Assembly: GCA_030689595.1 (NCBI GenBank)
Contig: JAUYHP010000031.1
Span: 150,666 to 191,615 of the forward strand
Reading direction: 5' to 3'
Length of the DNA stretch: 40,950 bases
From: a bacterium
GTDB lineage: Bacteria > Patescibacteriota > Minisyncoccia > UBA6257 > WO2-44-18
Positions 9,284-18,942 of the stretch are shown piece after piece (position 1 is the stretch's first letter; every line of letters begins with the position of its first letter). A program made the translations under genes and the position numbers. The notes under the pieces are model-generated. The model was not told the DNA's origin, did not search any database, and saw only the letters and a list, made by a program, of their open reading frames with translations.

Positions 9284-10350
9284 TGCCAGAACTTAAGATC
9301 GGAAAAGTTAAAATTGGCGCCGGTGATCCTGTTGTGATTGTTTGTGAAATCGGTGTTGATCACATGGGTGATATGGCAAAAGCTAAGAGAATGATTGATG
9401 CTGCCAAGGATTGTGGTGCTGATGTGGCTAAATTTCAGATTCACCTTCCTGACGTGGAGATGGCCCCTAATCATCCAGCTACTCGATTTCATGGTGGTTC
9501 GTTGACAGAAGTTTTTGATGAGTCTCATCTAACGGCAGATCAGCATCGCGAGCTTAAAGAGTATTGTGAGAGAGTTGGCATTGAATATCTCTGCACACCT
9601 TTCTGCCCAACCTCAGTGGACTTACTCAATGATGTTGTAGGCGTGACTGGTTTCAAAACCGGCTCAGGTGAGATAACTAATCTTCCCGAGCATCGTAAAC
9701 TGGCCAAGATTTCTGCCAGAACTGGTAAGCCAGTCCTAGTTTCTACCGGTATGTGCACACAAGAAGAGGTTGATGAGACAGTCCGTGTTTATGAAGAAGA
9801 GGGTGCCTTGAGTAATCTTGTTCTGATGGTATGTACTTCAGAGTATCCGTTAGAAAGGTATGAAGACGTTAGCTTGGGCCTCATTCCCAATTGGCATGAG
9901 CGCTATGGTGTTCTTGTTGGCTATTCTGACCACTCCAAGGATAACCGCATTGCTTGTGCAGCGGTGGCCATGGGCGCCAAAGTTATTGAGAAGCATTTTA
10001 CTTTAGCCTACGACGAAGGCGGGTGTGATGACCCTGTTGCATTGACTCCTGATATGTTTAGAGAATTAGTCGAGGGCATTCGTCGAGTTGAGTTAGCTAT
10101 GGGTAGCGAGAAAGTTGTCCGTCCGGAGGAACAGAAAACTCGTGATTGGGCCTTTCATAGCATTGTTACCAATAGACCCATTAAGAGAGGCGAAAAAATA
10201 ACTGCTGACAATGTTCGGCCGGCACGTCCCGGAGTCGGTATTCCGGCTAAATATTGGGATGAAAGACACTCGGGAGAGCTATTTGGTCACATAGCTAAGC
10301 GAAATTTTTCGAAAGATTATGTATTGCAATGGGAAGATCTTGAGAGTTGA
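9283..10350 (+). CDS. neuB: N-acylneuraminate synthase (NeuB)-like with C-terminal SAF-type domain
   Basis: 'VIVCEIGVDHMGDMAKAKRMIDAAKDCGADVAKFQ', 'GVLVGYSDHSKD', C-term 'IKRGEKITADNVRPARPGVGIPAKY'. AAAGGAGG SD; start at 9283 (TGATG overlap) rather than 9262. Confidence 0.9.
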   Translation: MPELKIGKVKIGAGDPVVIVCEIGVDHMGDMAKAKRMIDAAKDCGADVAKFQIHLPDVEMAPNHPATRFHGGSLTEVFDESHLTADQHRELKEYCERVGIEYLCTPFCPTSVDLLNDVVGVTGFKTGSGEITNLPEHRKLAKISARTGKPVLVSTGMCTQEEVDETVRVYEEEGALSNLVLMVCTSEYPLERYEDVSLGLIPNWHERYGVLVGYSDHSKDNRIACAAVAMGAKVIEKHFTLAYDEGGCDDPVALTPDMFRELVEGIRRVELAMGSEKVVRPEEQKTRDWAFHSIVTNRPIKRGEKITADNVRPARPGVGIPAKYWDERHSGELFGHIAKRNFSKDYVLQWEDLES

Positions 10351-10363
10351 TGACGAGTATATG

Positions 10364-10386
10364 ACCGCCTTTATAAGGCGGTTTTT
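10364..10386 (+). terminator. Rho-independent terminator
   Basis: ACCGCCTT-TAT-AAGGCGGT stem followed by TTTTC. Confidence 0.75.
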
Positions 10387-10440
10387 CATTGAGTTTAGGC
10401 ACAAAAACTTTTAAACCGTTTAAGCGGTTTAATATATAGT

Positions 10441-11601
10441 ATGCCTACTAAGAAAAAACGAGTACGAAAAATCGCTATTGTAACTGGCGGAAGAATAGAA
10501 TTCGGTTATGTTAGGCCAGTTATAAAAGCTATAGAAAAAAACCCTGATTTGGATTATGAGATTATTGCTGCCAATATGCATGTTTTGCCGGAGTTTGGCC
10601 ACACAGTCGATGAGATTTATAAAGATAAGTTTAAAGTTGGTGCGGCAGTCCACAACACTCTGGCTGGCTACACTCATCTAACCATGGTCAAATCATTGGG
10701 AGTTTTTTTAACTGAATTACCTGGCATCATTGAGCGAATGGCGCCGGATTTTATTTTGGTGGCTGGTGATAGGGGCGAGCCATTGATCGCTGCCATGACA
10801 GGAGCCCATATGTATATTCCGGTGGCACACATTCAGGCTGGTGAGCTTTCCGGCAATATCGATGGCATGACGCGCCACGCTATTACTAAATATGCCCATA
10901 TTCATTTTGCGGCTAATGATGATGCCGCTAAGCGTTTAAAGAAGATGGGCGAACAAGATTTCCGAATCCTCAATGTCGGTGCGCCGCAATTAGACGAATT
11001 TGTCTCTGGTGATGTAACTGATAGCAAAGCTATTAGGCAGAGATATCATTTGCCAAGAAATAAAAAATCTATTTTATTAATTCAACATTCGGTTACCGAA
11101 GAGGCTGATTTAGCCGAAAAGCAAATAGCTGAATCGATTAAGGCGGTAGCTAGCCTTAAGTTGCCAACTGTAATTATTTTGAACAATTCAGATGCCGGCT
11201 CTCGTCATATCAGAGAAGTAATAGCTAGATATAAGAATTTCAAAGCACGCACCTTTAACCATATCCCGCGCCCTGATTATTTTGGCTTGCTGAAGACTTG
11301 TGATGTTTTGGTTGGCAATTCCTCTTCTGGCATAATCGAGGCACCGCTGGCTAAGATACCAGTCGTTAATATTGGCAACAGACAAAAGGGCCGCTTACAG
11401 AGTACTAACGTAATTAACGTCGGTCATAGCCAGCTGGCTATCGCCAATGCCATTAAGAGGGCTTTGAGCGATAAATTCAGAGCTAGAGCCGAAAAATCGC
11501 TTAGCGTATATGGCGATGGTAATTCAGCTAAGAAGATAGTTAGTGTGTTGGCTACTACGCCTATTAACAAAAAGCTATTAGTAAAAGAATTGACCTACTA
11601 G
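10441..11601 (+). CDS. neuC: UDP-N-acetylglucosamine 2-epimerase (hydrolysing, NeuC-type)
   Basis: 'AIVTGGRIEFGYVRPVIKAI', 'GDRGEPLIAAMTGAHMYIPVAHIQAGELSGNIDGMTRHAITKYAHIHFAAND', 'VGNSSSGIIEAPLAKIPVVNIGNRQKGR'. Confidence 0.88.
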   Translation: MPTKKKRVRKIAIVTGGRIEFGYVRPVIKAIEKNPDLDYEIIAANMHVLPEFGHTVDEIYKDKFKVGAAVHNTLAGYTHLTMVKSLGVFLTELPGIIERMAPDFILVAGDRGEPLIAAMTGAHMYIPVAHIQAGELSGNIDGMTRHAITKYAHIHFAANDDAAKRLKKMGEQDFRILNVGAPQLDEFVSGDVTDSKAIRQRYHLPRNKKSILLIQHSVTEEADLAEKQIAESIKAVASLKLPTVIILNNSDAGSRHIREVIARYKNFKARTFNHIPRPDYFGLLKTCDVLVGNSSSGIIEAPLAKIPVVNIGNRQKGRLQSTNVINVGHSQLAIANAIKRALSDKFRARAEKSLSVYGDGNSAKKIVSVLATTPINKKLLVKELTY

Positions 11602-11602
11602 C

Positions 11603-12325
11603 ATGAAAATATTGGGTATTATCACTGCTCGTGGTGGTTCTACCAGATTGCCTGGTAAAAACATCAGAGATTTTTTAGGTAAGCCACTATTGGCTTGGAC
11701 CATCGAGACGGCTTTGGAGAGCGGAGTGATGGACCGAGTTGTCCTATCTACTGATAGTGATGATATAGCCGAAGTTGGCAAGCGCTATGGTGCTGAAGTG
11801 CTTTTTAAGCGTCCGGCAGAGTTGTCGACTGCCGAAGCGGGGTCACTTGGGGTGGTTGCCCATGCATCTCAATGGCTAAAGGATAACCAAGGATATGAAG
11901 CCCCGTGGATAATGTTACTTGAACCGCCTTCGCCGGGTCGCCAAGTATTCCACTTGAAGGAAGTGGCTAAAATTATTGAAAATAAGAATGACCAAATTGA
12001 TTCTCTAATCGGAGTTTCTAAAATGCCAGGTCATTATAATCCTTTTAAGGCATTTAAATTGGGCGACGATGTATTGATGTCTAGATGGCATGATGGAGCT
12101 GCTATAAAGGATTTTTGGGGTAGATACAATAATCAGACTATGCCCGATGCTTACTATAATAATTCTATGGTTTACGCCTTTAGAGATAGCAATTTATTTG
12201 ATGCAAAGCCCAGTTTATGGGGTGAAAGAGTATACGGTTATTTGATGGATTATAAATACTCTATGGATATAGACACGGAGGAGGAATGGAAGATCGCTGA
12301 GCTTAAGATGAAAGAACTACTTTAG
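11603..12325 (+). CDS. neuA: CMP-N-acylneuraminate cytidylyltransferase-like (copy 1)
   Basis: 'GIITARGGSTRLPGKNIRDFLGKPLLAWTIETAL', 'LLEPPSPGRQ', 'DIDTEEEWKIAE'. Confidence 0.85.
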   Translation: MKILGIITARGGSTRLPGKNIRDFLGKPLLAWTIETALESGVMDRVVLSTDSDDIAEVGKRYGAEVLFKRPAELSTAEAGSLGVVAHASQWLKDNQGYEAPWIMLLEPPSPGRQVFHLKEVAKIIENKNDQIDSLIGVSKMPGHYNPFKAFKLGDDVLMSRWHDGAAIKDFWGRYNNQTMPDAYYNNSMVYAFRDSNLFDAKPSLWGERVYGYLMDYKYSMDIDTEEEWKIAELKMKELL

Positions 12326-13655
12326 CTATCCGCTCTCCGGCTTTACCATCTACTTTGCCTAAGAATTTCTTTATTAAAACGGCGCGTTCTTTCTGATTTG
12401 AGTTTGGATTTTGTAGAAAATCGCTAATCTGTTGCAATAATTGGTCGCCAGTCCAAGCTATTTTAACGCCACCTGTGTCTATGGCTTGTCTCAAAAAGTT
12501 TTGCTCAAAGATTAGCTTGAGCACGTCAGCCGAAGGTTTGTGATTATCATTGCCGTTCCAGCCAATATAAATCATCGGCTTATCTAGCGCGCAGGAATCC
12601 GTGCCTAACGATGAGCCCACTGTCATAGTCACATCGCTGTGCCAGAAAAGATTGGTGAGATGGTTGCGATCAGGTAATTTGTCAGCTTCCTCAAGCATCA
12701 ACTCCGGGTATTGCTTTAATAGATCAAAATATCTTTGTGGTTCATCTTGGCCGGGCGAGAGTCGTACTCGTAACTGCAGACCTCTGGGCAATCGGCCGTT
12801 TTTAATGGCTTCCAACATAAAAACTATTACCTCTGGCTGAAACGGATGCCACAGGTTCGAGAGTGTTCCGAAAGTAATCAATCTTTTTTGAGGATTAGCA
12901 CCTATCTTTTGCAAGAAAGATTCGCGATTTTCTGGCTCGAATTCATTTACATAGTAGTCATATCTAGCCGAGCTGGTTATTTCTAGATTTTTTTCTGGTA
13001 TGCGATGCGTGGTCATTAACTCTTCTTTCCAGCCATCATTCCACAATGCATATTTTGTTATCGGTCTGGGATAGGCGTACATGCGATTATCTAAGTAGCT
13101 CCAAGGGAAATCTACGACTATCGAAGCAACTTTTTTAATACGACAGTGAGCCAGAAAGATTACATCGTTAATATCTGATCCATGTGTACCAAGAATAACA
13201 GCGCTAGGATTATATTCGTTAAAAGATTGTAGATAATCTTTTCGGCGAAGGATTATCTCTTCCCAACGATTAAAAAGCCACATTATTAATTTTCGGATAG
13301 GTAATATGAACCAGCTAACCAAGCGTAAGATGGGCTCCAATGATGATGGCTTGAGTGCTTTGCCAGCGGTGATGCTTTTCAGTATCAAGATTGACTTTCT
13401 CAAGTGGGGCCTGTAAATAGTCAGCGCAAGCTCTCTCAGGTGTAGTGATATTTTAGTAATTATGGATTGAGATTCTTTAACAAGAGGCAGGAAGACAATA
13501 TTATTACCGTCGTATTTTTTCTTAAAATCCGCATCATCGAAGGGTGAAAAAATTATTAAACGGTGGCCGTTATTTTTAAGATGCCAAAATATATTGGTAC
13601 CTAGGATAAAGTTAGCCCTCCCTATTTTAGGAATGACAAAAAAGAAGGTTTTCAT
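12303..13655 (-). CDS. GT-B-like putative glycosyltransferase / CDP-glycerol-transferase-like surface carbohydrate protein
   Basis: 450 aa; C-terminal 'FWHSDVTMTVGSSLGTDSCALDKPMIYIGWNG' and 'DTGGVKIAWTGDQLLQQISDFL', matching in layout the C-terminus of the 34852 ORF; no family recognised with certainty. Confidence 0.55.
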   Translation of the reverse strand: MKTFFFVIPKIGRANFILGTNIFWHLKNNGHRLIIFSPFDDADFKKKYDGNNIVFLPLVKESQSIITKISLHLRELALTIYRPHLRKSILILKSITAGKALKPSSLEPILRLVSWFILPIRKLIMWLFNRWEEIILRRKDYLQSFNEYNPSAVILGTHGSDINDVIFLAHCRIKKVASIVVDFPWSYLDNRMYAYPRPITKYALWNDGWKEELMTTHRIPEKNLEITSSARYDYYVNEFEPENRESFLQKIGANPQKRLITFGTLSNLWHPFQPEVIVFMLEAIKNGRLPRGLQLRVRLSPGQDEPQRYFDLLKQYPELMLEEADKLPDRNHLTNLFWHSDVTMTVGSSLGTDSCALDKPMIYIGWNGNDNHKPSADVLKLIFEQNFLRQAIDTGGVKIAWTGDQLLQQISDFLQNPNSNQKERAVLIKKFLGKVDGKAGERIAKVVLSS

Positions 13656-13692
13656 GTTACATAGTATAACAGGTTAGGCAGTTAATTAGTTA

Positions 13693-14658
13693 ATGATTCA
13701 GACCATGACCGAAATTAAACCAACTAATTGTGGTGTCTGTAATGAATCTGGGCCATTGATCCAGAAAGAGGTATATGGCAAGAGCACTCTTTGGGAGTGT
13801 GGCCAATGTTTGGGGCAATTTTGGACACCAATGGAAAATCCTGGAGCCGAATGGTACGAGCATGATTTACGCTATTCTTTTCGAAATCTCAATCCATTAG
13901 TTACCGATCCAGAGCATAACCATCGCGAATTTTTAAAGGATGCGCCCAATAAAGGCGGTAAACTATTAGACGTTGGTACTGGCACTGGCTATTTTCTGGC
14001 GGCAGCCGATAAGCTTGACTACGACAGTTATGGTATTGATTTTGACCAGGAAGCCATTATCACCGCCAGAGATATATTTAAGTTGAAAAATGCTTATGTT
14101 GGCGATGTTGATTATGCCATTGAGAAATTCGGGGAGCATTATTTTGATGTTTTAACGCTTTTTGAAGTTATGGAGCATCTTGATAAACCTAAGGAATTTT
14201 TGGTCAAAGCCAGGCAGCTTTTAAAATCAGGCGGGCATATAGCTATTAGCGTCCCCTTTCGTGGCTCGTGGAATGTTTTTAAAAAATTTGATAAGCCGCC
14301 AAGACATCTGACTCGCTGGAATCAAAAGTCGATGAAAAATTTTCTGGAAAGCAATGGATTTAAAGTCGTGCGCACCAAAGTTATATCGGCACCATTTTCA
14401 TTTATTATCGGTCGTTTTCATTTCTGGTTTAAGGGAATATTCAGTTTTGGCATAGTAGAAAAGGTAGCGGCTAAATCCAAAGATGCGAGTGGTAGATTGG
14501 TAGATAATTCTAAGATCAATACTTTGCGCAAGCTGGCTTTGGCCAAGGATTATATATTATTCACCATACCAGCCGCATTTTTATATGTTTATCTTTGGCT
14601 TGTAAGAAAGAACGGCATAGATCTGTATGTGTTGGCTAAGTTGGGTGATATAGATTAA
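13693..14658 (+). CDS. SAM-dependent methyltransferase with N-terminal CxxC...CxxC putative zinc ribbon
   Basis: 'CGVCNESG...LWECGQCLGQFW' then 'KLLDVGTGTGYFLAAADKLDYDSYGIDFDQEAI', 'DVLTLFEVMEHLDKPKEFL'. Confidence 0.85.
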   Translation: MIQTMTEIKPTNCGVCNESGPLIQKEVYGKSTLWECGQCLGQFWTPMENPGAEWYEHDLRYSFRNLNPLVTDPEHNHREFLKDAPNKGGKLLDVGTGTGYFLAAADKLDYDSYGIDFDQEAIITARDIFKLKNAYVGDVDYAIEKFGEHYFDVLTLFEVMEHLDKPKEFLVKARQLLKSGGHIAISVPFRGSWNVFKKFDKPPRHLTRWNQKSMKNFLESNGFKVVRTKVISAPFSFIIGRFHFWFKGIFSFGIVEKVAAKSKDASGRLVDNSKINTLRKLALAKDYILFTIPAAFLYVYLWLVRKNGIDLYVLAKLGDID

Positions 14659-14660
14659 TT

Positions 14661-14689
14661 TTGACGTAATCTGTTTAGTGTCCTAGTAT
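14661..14689 (+). promoter_or_regulatory. Sigma70-like promoter, near-leaderless
   Basis: TTGACG (14661-14666), 17-nt spacer, TAGTAT (14684-14689); first ATG only 4 nt downstream of the -10 box (14694). Confidence 0.55.
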
Positions 14690-14693
14690 AACA

Positions 14694-14918
14694 ATGATGT
14701 TGCCATTACTATATTTTTTAATTTTCCCACTACCGGCCCATGCTTACCTTGACCCTGGGACTGGCAGCTTTTTAATACAGCTGATTGTTAGTGGCGTTAT
14801 CGGAGGTGCTTATGTAGTGAAGACTTTTTGGAAGAATATTCGGGGTTTCGTCAGCTCCCGCTCTAAGTCGGAGACACTAAATGAAGAAGCTCAAGACGAT
14901 AATCAGGGAGTGGTCTGA
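14694..14918 (+). CDS. Small membrane protein with N-terminal hydrophobic segment and YLDPGTGS motif
   Basis: 'MMLPLLYFLIFPLPAHAYLDPGTGSFLIQLIVSGVIGGAYVVKTFWKNIRGF...'; 74 aa; promoter directly upstream; ORF overlaps the next CDS start. Confidence 0.7.
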   Translation: MMLPLLYFLIFPLPAHAYLDPGTGSFLIQLIVSGVIGGAYVVKTFWKNIRGFVSSRSKSETLNEEAQDDNQGVV

Positions 14919-16038
14919 TTGGCGTCGATTCTATTCCTTGGCCACCGACGAAAGAAAGATAGTTTTCTATGCCGAACATCAAGGCTATTATCCTTATTTT
15001 GAGGGTCTCGTTAACGAACTGATTAATGAGCGGCGACAGGTGATTTGTTATATTACATCTGATCAAAATGACCCAATCTTGGAAGATGATCGTGGTGGAT
15101 TACATGTTTTTCATCTTAAGACCTTGTTGCCTTATTTTATGGCATTTTTGAAAGCCAAAGTTTTTGTGATGACATTAACTGATCTGGGTAAATTTCATCT
15201 CAAGCGCTCAATGCACGCCGTAGATTATGTTTATGTTTTTCATGCCATGGTCAGCACTCACATGATGTATAAGGAAGGCGCCCTTGATAGCTACGATACG
15301 ATCTTGTGCGTGGGCCAGTATCAAGTTGATGAAATAAGAAAGCGCGAGGCCATGGATAATTTGCCGGCTAAAAATCTTATATTAGCTGGTTATTATCGAT
15401 TAGAAAGGGTTGTCGGTGCCTATGAGGGTTATTTAGCCAATCGGTCACATTCTAGCGTCAAAGAAAAGATCGTGCTGGTGGCTCCTTCTTGGGGCGAAAA
15501 GAACATTTTGGCTGAATGTGGTGAGCAGTTAGTCGGAAAATTATTAAGTAGTGGCTATCGCGTTATTGTTAGGCCGCACCCAGAGATTGTTAAAAGAACG
15601 CCTCGAGTTGTCGATGAGTTGGTGGAGAAATTTGGCGGCGACAAAAATTTTTTGTTGGAGAAAGGCGTGCATAGTGATGAGTCATTGCTTAAAGCTGATG
15701 TTTTAATTACCGATTTGTCGGGCATTGCGTTTGAATATGCGCTAGGAACATTGAGGCCGGTTGTTTTCATAGATTTACCACCAAAAGTTAAGAATCCAAA
15801 TTGGGATAAATTGGGGTCAGAGCCGATCGAGCTTTCTTTGCGCTCGTGCATTGGCAAGTTGATATCGATTGAGGCAATCAACATTCTTGATAAGACGATA
15901 GAATCTCTAATGGATCAACGGGTCGATTATGGCACTGAATTGTTAAAAATTAGAAGCAATCTGGTTCATGATTTTGGTCATTCGTCTAAAATAGGCGCTG
16001 ATACAATATTAAAAATAGCTGATAAAACTGCCTTATAA
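14881..16038 (+). CDS. CDP-glycerol glycerophosphotransferase-like (TagB/TagF-type GT-B) protein
   Basis: 'IVFYAEHQGYYPYFEGLVNELINER', 'YVFHAMVSTHMMYKEGALDSYDTILCVGQYQVDEIRKRE', 'VLVAPSWGEKNIL', 'RPHPEIVKR', 'DVLITDLSGIAFEYALGTLRPVVFID'. Confidence 0.75.
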   Translation: MKKLKTIIREWSDWRRFYSLATDERKIVFYAEHQGYYPYFEGLVNELINERRQVICYITSDQNDPILEDDRGGLHVFHLKTLLPYFMAFLKAKVFVMTLTDLGKFHLKRSMHAVDYVYVFHAMVSTHMMYKEGALDSYDTILCVGQYQVDEIRKREAMDNLPAKNLILAGYYRLERVVGAYEGYLANRSHSSVKEKIVLVAPSWGEKNILAECGEQLVGKLLSSGYRVIVRPHPEIVKRTPRVVDELVEKFGGDKNFLLEKGVHSDESLLKADVLITDLSGIAFEYALGTLRPVVFIDLPPKVKNPNWDKLGSEPIELSLRSCIGKLISIEAINILDKTIESLMDQRVDYGTELLKIRSNLVHDFGHSSKIGADTILKIADKTAL

Positions 16039-16094
16039 TTAGGAATACTTTTAGCCTAATTTCGGGTTATATCCAGTATAGTTATCTACCTAAT

Positions 16095-16124
16095 TTGACG
16101 GTTGCTGTGCGTGTTAACTATAGT
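16095..16124 (+). promoter_or_regulatory. Sigma70-like promoter upstream of pepM
   Basis: TTGACG (16095-16100), 18-nt spacer, TATAGT (16119-16124); predicted TSS about 16131, start codon at 16136. Confidence 0.6.
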
Positions 16125-16135
16125 GATAATGACTT

Positions 16136-17767
16136 ATGATAAAAGCAGAAAAATTTCGAAAATTATTGACCTCTCAAGATCTAGATTTTGCTTGTGAGGC
16201 GCATAACGGCATCAGCGCTAAAATTGTTGAGGAAGCCGGTTTTAAAGCCATCTGGGCCAGCGGCTTAACCATGTCGGCGGCTATGGGCGTGCGTGATAAC
16301 AATGAGGCTAGTTGGACTCAAGTTTTGGATATTTTGGAGCAGATGAGTGATGTGACTACTATACCGATTATGGTTGACGCTGATACCGGTTACGGTAATT
16401 TTAATAATGTTCGTAGGTTGGTAGCTAAATTAGAGCAACGTGGCATAGCGGCTATGTGCATTGAAGATAAGCTCTTCCCCAAAACTAATAGTTTTTTGCG
16501 AGGGGAAAGTCAGCAATTAGCCGACATAGATGAATTTTGCGGCAAAATTAAGGCAGCTAAGGATACGCAGACAGATCCTAATTTTTCGGTTGTGGCTCGG
16601 GTAGAGGCGCTGATTGCTGGCTTGGGCTTGAAGGAGGCACTAAAGCGAGCCAACGCCTATCACAAAGCCGGCGCCGATGCCATTTTGATACATAGTAAGG
16701 TTTCTAAGCCGGATGAAATTTTGGCTTTTAAGCGTGAATGGGGCAATAAGTGTCCTGTGGTCATTGTGCCAACAACCTACTACCAGACACCGTTGGAGAC
16801 TTTCAAAGACGCAGGTTTTAGTATGATAATTTGGGCCAATATGACTTTGCGTAGCGCCATACAATCAATGCAGACAACCGTGACTCGTTTGGCAAAATCG
16901 CAATCGATCGTTGATATAGAAGATAGTCTTGTGTCGGTAGCGGAAATATTTCGTTTACAAGGTGATCCAGAGTTAAAAGAAGCCGAAAAGCGTTATTTGC
17001 CAGTAACTGCAGCCAAGGCCGTATCGATCATTTTGGCTGCGTCTCAAGGCAAAGAGCTTGGTGATCTTACGAAGGACAAACCCAAGGCCATGTTGGAGGT
17101 CGGTGGTCGTTCTTTGTTGCAGAGGCAAATAGATACCCTTAATGAGATAGGAGTGCGTCGTATTAGTGCAGTAGTTGGTTTCGGTAAGGATCGTGTCGCC
17201 AAGCATTTACCAAATTTAGTCCAAATTGTTAATGATGATCATGGCGTTACTCAAGAAGGTTACTCCCTGTGGTTGGGGCTTAAATCACTACCAGCTGAAC
17301 ACTGCGACAAGACATTAATTACTTACGGTGATGTGGTGTACAAAAAATATATCCCATCAATATTGCTAGAAGCTGATGGCGATATAGTTATCGGCGTCGA
17401 TGTCAATTGGAGAAGTGGCGAGAGTGAAAATAATTATACTGATTTAGTGGCATGCAGTGAGCATTTTCGCAAAAGCATATCTGATAGGCCTATAACTTTG
17501 AAAAAGATGGGTTCTGATGTTGTCGGGAGCGATGTTTGTGGCGAGTGGATAGGGCTGATGGCTTTGTCGGCTACTGGGCTAGGATCTGTTAGGCGCGTTT
17601 TGGCCGATATCGAAAAAACCAATCCCCAAAGATTAAAAACGTTACGAATGGCCGAGTTGTATAATGAATTGGTAAAACGCGGCCAGGAGATCCGTGTTGT
17701 TTATGTTACTGGTCATTGGCTGGATGTAGATGACTTGAAAGATTTTGACCGAGCTAATTACTTCTAA
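16136..17767 (+). CDS. pepM: Bifunctional phosphoenolpyruvate phosphomutase + nucleotidyltransferase
   Basis: N-term isocitrate-lyase-superfamily fold with PEP mutase signature '[11 protein letters not shown]' (EDKxxxxxNS); C-term from about 17000 '[40 protein letters not shown]' NTP-transferase, ending '[15 protein letters not shown]'. Confidence 0.9.
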   Translation: MIKAEKFRKLLTSQDLDFACEAHNGISAKIVEEAGFKAIWASGLTMSAAMGVRDNNEASWTQVLDILEQMSDVTTIPIMVDADTGYGNFNNVRRLVAKLEQRGIAAMCIEDKLFPKTNSFLRGESQQLADIDEFCGKIKAAKDTQTDPNFSVVARVEALIAGLGLKEALKRANAYHKAGADAILIHSKVSKPDEILAFKREWGNKCPVVIVPTTYYQTPLETFKDAGFSMIIWANMTLRSAIQSMQTTVTRLAKSQSIVDIEDSLVSVAEIFRLQGDPELKEAEKRYLPVTAAKAVSIILAASQGKELGDLTKDKPKAMLEVGGRSLLQRQIDTLNEIGVRRISAVVGFGKDRVAKHLPNLVQIVNDDHGVTQEGYSLWLGLKSLPAEHCDKTLITYGDVVYKKYIPSILLEADGDIVIGVDVNWRSGESENNYTDLVACSEHFRKSISDRPITLKKMGSDVVGSDVCGEWIGLMALSATGLGSVRRVLADIEKTNPQRLKTLRMAELYNELVKRGQEIRVVYVTGHWLDVDDLKDFDRANYF

Positions 17768-17787
17768 TAGTTTTCTAGTATATTATC

Positions 17788-18942
17788 ATGTTGAAAAGTA
17801 GAGACTTTTTTAATTTACTGAAAGCCAGCGACATAATTTTTTTTACTGGCGTGCCGGATTCGTTGTTAAAGCATTTTTGTGCCTATATCGCTGATCATAC
17901 TGGTAAATCCAATCATATTATTACTGCCAATGAAGGCGGCGCTATAGCTCTGGCAGCGGGACATTATTTAGCGACTAGCAAATCAGCTTTGGTCTATATG
18001 CAGAATTCTGGCCAAGGCAATAGCATTAACCCTCTAGTATCATTGGCTGACCCTAAGGTATACGGTCTGCCTATGTTGTTGTTGATTGGTTGGCGTGGTC
18101 AGCCCATTCGGCAAGCTCGTGGCAAGCCGGTTTCAATTGACGAGCCGCAGCATGAGAAGCAGGGATCAATAACTTTAGATTTATTGAAAACGCTTGGCAT
18201 AAAATATGCCGCATTGCCTAAAGATGCCAGGTTGGCCAAGCTCGCTTTGGCTAAGGCCGTCAAATATATGAAAAAACAAAAGGCACCTTATGCCTTTGTG
18301 GTTAGCAAGGACACTTTTGAGCCCCATAAAGTCGCAGGCAGTCATCAGAGGCAAACCAAATTATCCAGAGAAGACGCCGTTAAGATGGTCATAGATCAAT
18401 CAGACTCGAAGGACACGATAGTATCTACTACGGGCATGATCTCGCGTGAATTATTTGAATATCGTGAATCTTTGAAACAAAAGCATGATAGTGATTTTCT
18501 GACAGTGGGATCTATGGGACATGTTTCTCAAATTGCTTTAGGGATCGCCCTAGCTAAACCAAAGAGATCAGTTTATTGTTTGGATGGTGATGGCTCGGTA
18601 ATAATGCATATGGGCTCTTTAGCAATAATTGGTCAGGCCAAACCTGGCAATTTACGACACATTGTTTTTAATAACGGCGTCCATGATTCTGTTGGTGGTC
18701 AACCTACAGCGGCAGCGAATATTTCTCTGGCAAAAATAGCCAAGGATTGTGGTTATCGCATCGCTTTAACGGCTGATAGCGTGGCTAGCGTGCGAGCTAG
18801 CTTAGCAAAACTAAAAACTAGCCATGGACCGGCCATGTTGGAAATCAATGTTAGCAAGGGACATCGTGACAACTTGGGTCGTCCTAAAATGACCCCAGAA
18901 CAGCTAAAAAAGAAATTCATGAAATATCTGACTAATGCCTAA
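17788..18942 (+). CDS. ppd: Phosphonopyruvate decarboxylase (TPP-dependent)
   Basis: 'FFTGVPDSLLKHFCAYI', 'ITANEGGAIALAAGHYLATSK', 'VYMQNSGQGNSINPL', 'YCLDGDGSVIMHMGSLAIIG'. Confidence 0.9.
   Translation: MLKSRDFFNLLKASDIIFFTGVPDSLLKHFCAYIADHTGKSNHIITANEGGAIALAAGHYLATSKSALVYMQNSGQGNSINPLVSLADPKVYGLPMLLLIGWRGQPIRQARGKPVSIDEPQHEKQGSITLDLLKTLGIKYAALPKDARLAKLALAKAVKYMKKQKAPYAFVVSKDTFEPHKVAGSHQRQTKLSREDAVKMVIDQSDSKDTIVSTTGMISRELFEYRESLKQKHDSDFLTVGSMGHVSQIALGIALAKPKRSVYCLDGDGSVIMHMGSLAIIGQAKPGNLRHIVFNNGVHDSVGGQPTAAANISLAKIAKDCGYRIALTADSVASVRASLAKLKTSHGPAMLEINVSKGHRDNLGRPKMTPEQLKKKFMKYLTNA

Noticed and set aside
9283-12325. Calling the product specifically N-acetylneuraminic acid
   Set aside because: NeuB/NeuC/NeuA-type families also make legionaminic and other nonulosonic acids; sequence alone by eye cannot fix the sugar.
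14881-14918. Overlap of the YLDPGTGS ORF with the TagB-like ORF as a frameshifted single gene
   Set aside because: The two products have unrelated, individually complete features and the downstream gene has its own GGAG SD and ATG.
16077-16122. TATAGTTA ... TAACTATA inverted repeat upstream of pepM as an operator
   Set aside because: The right half coincides with the -10 box (TATAGT) and both halves are AT-rich; symmetry is probably explained by the promoter.
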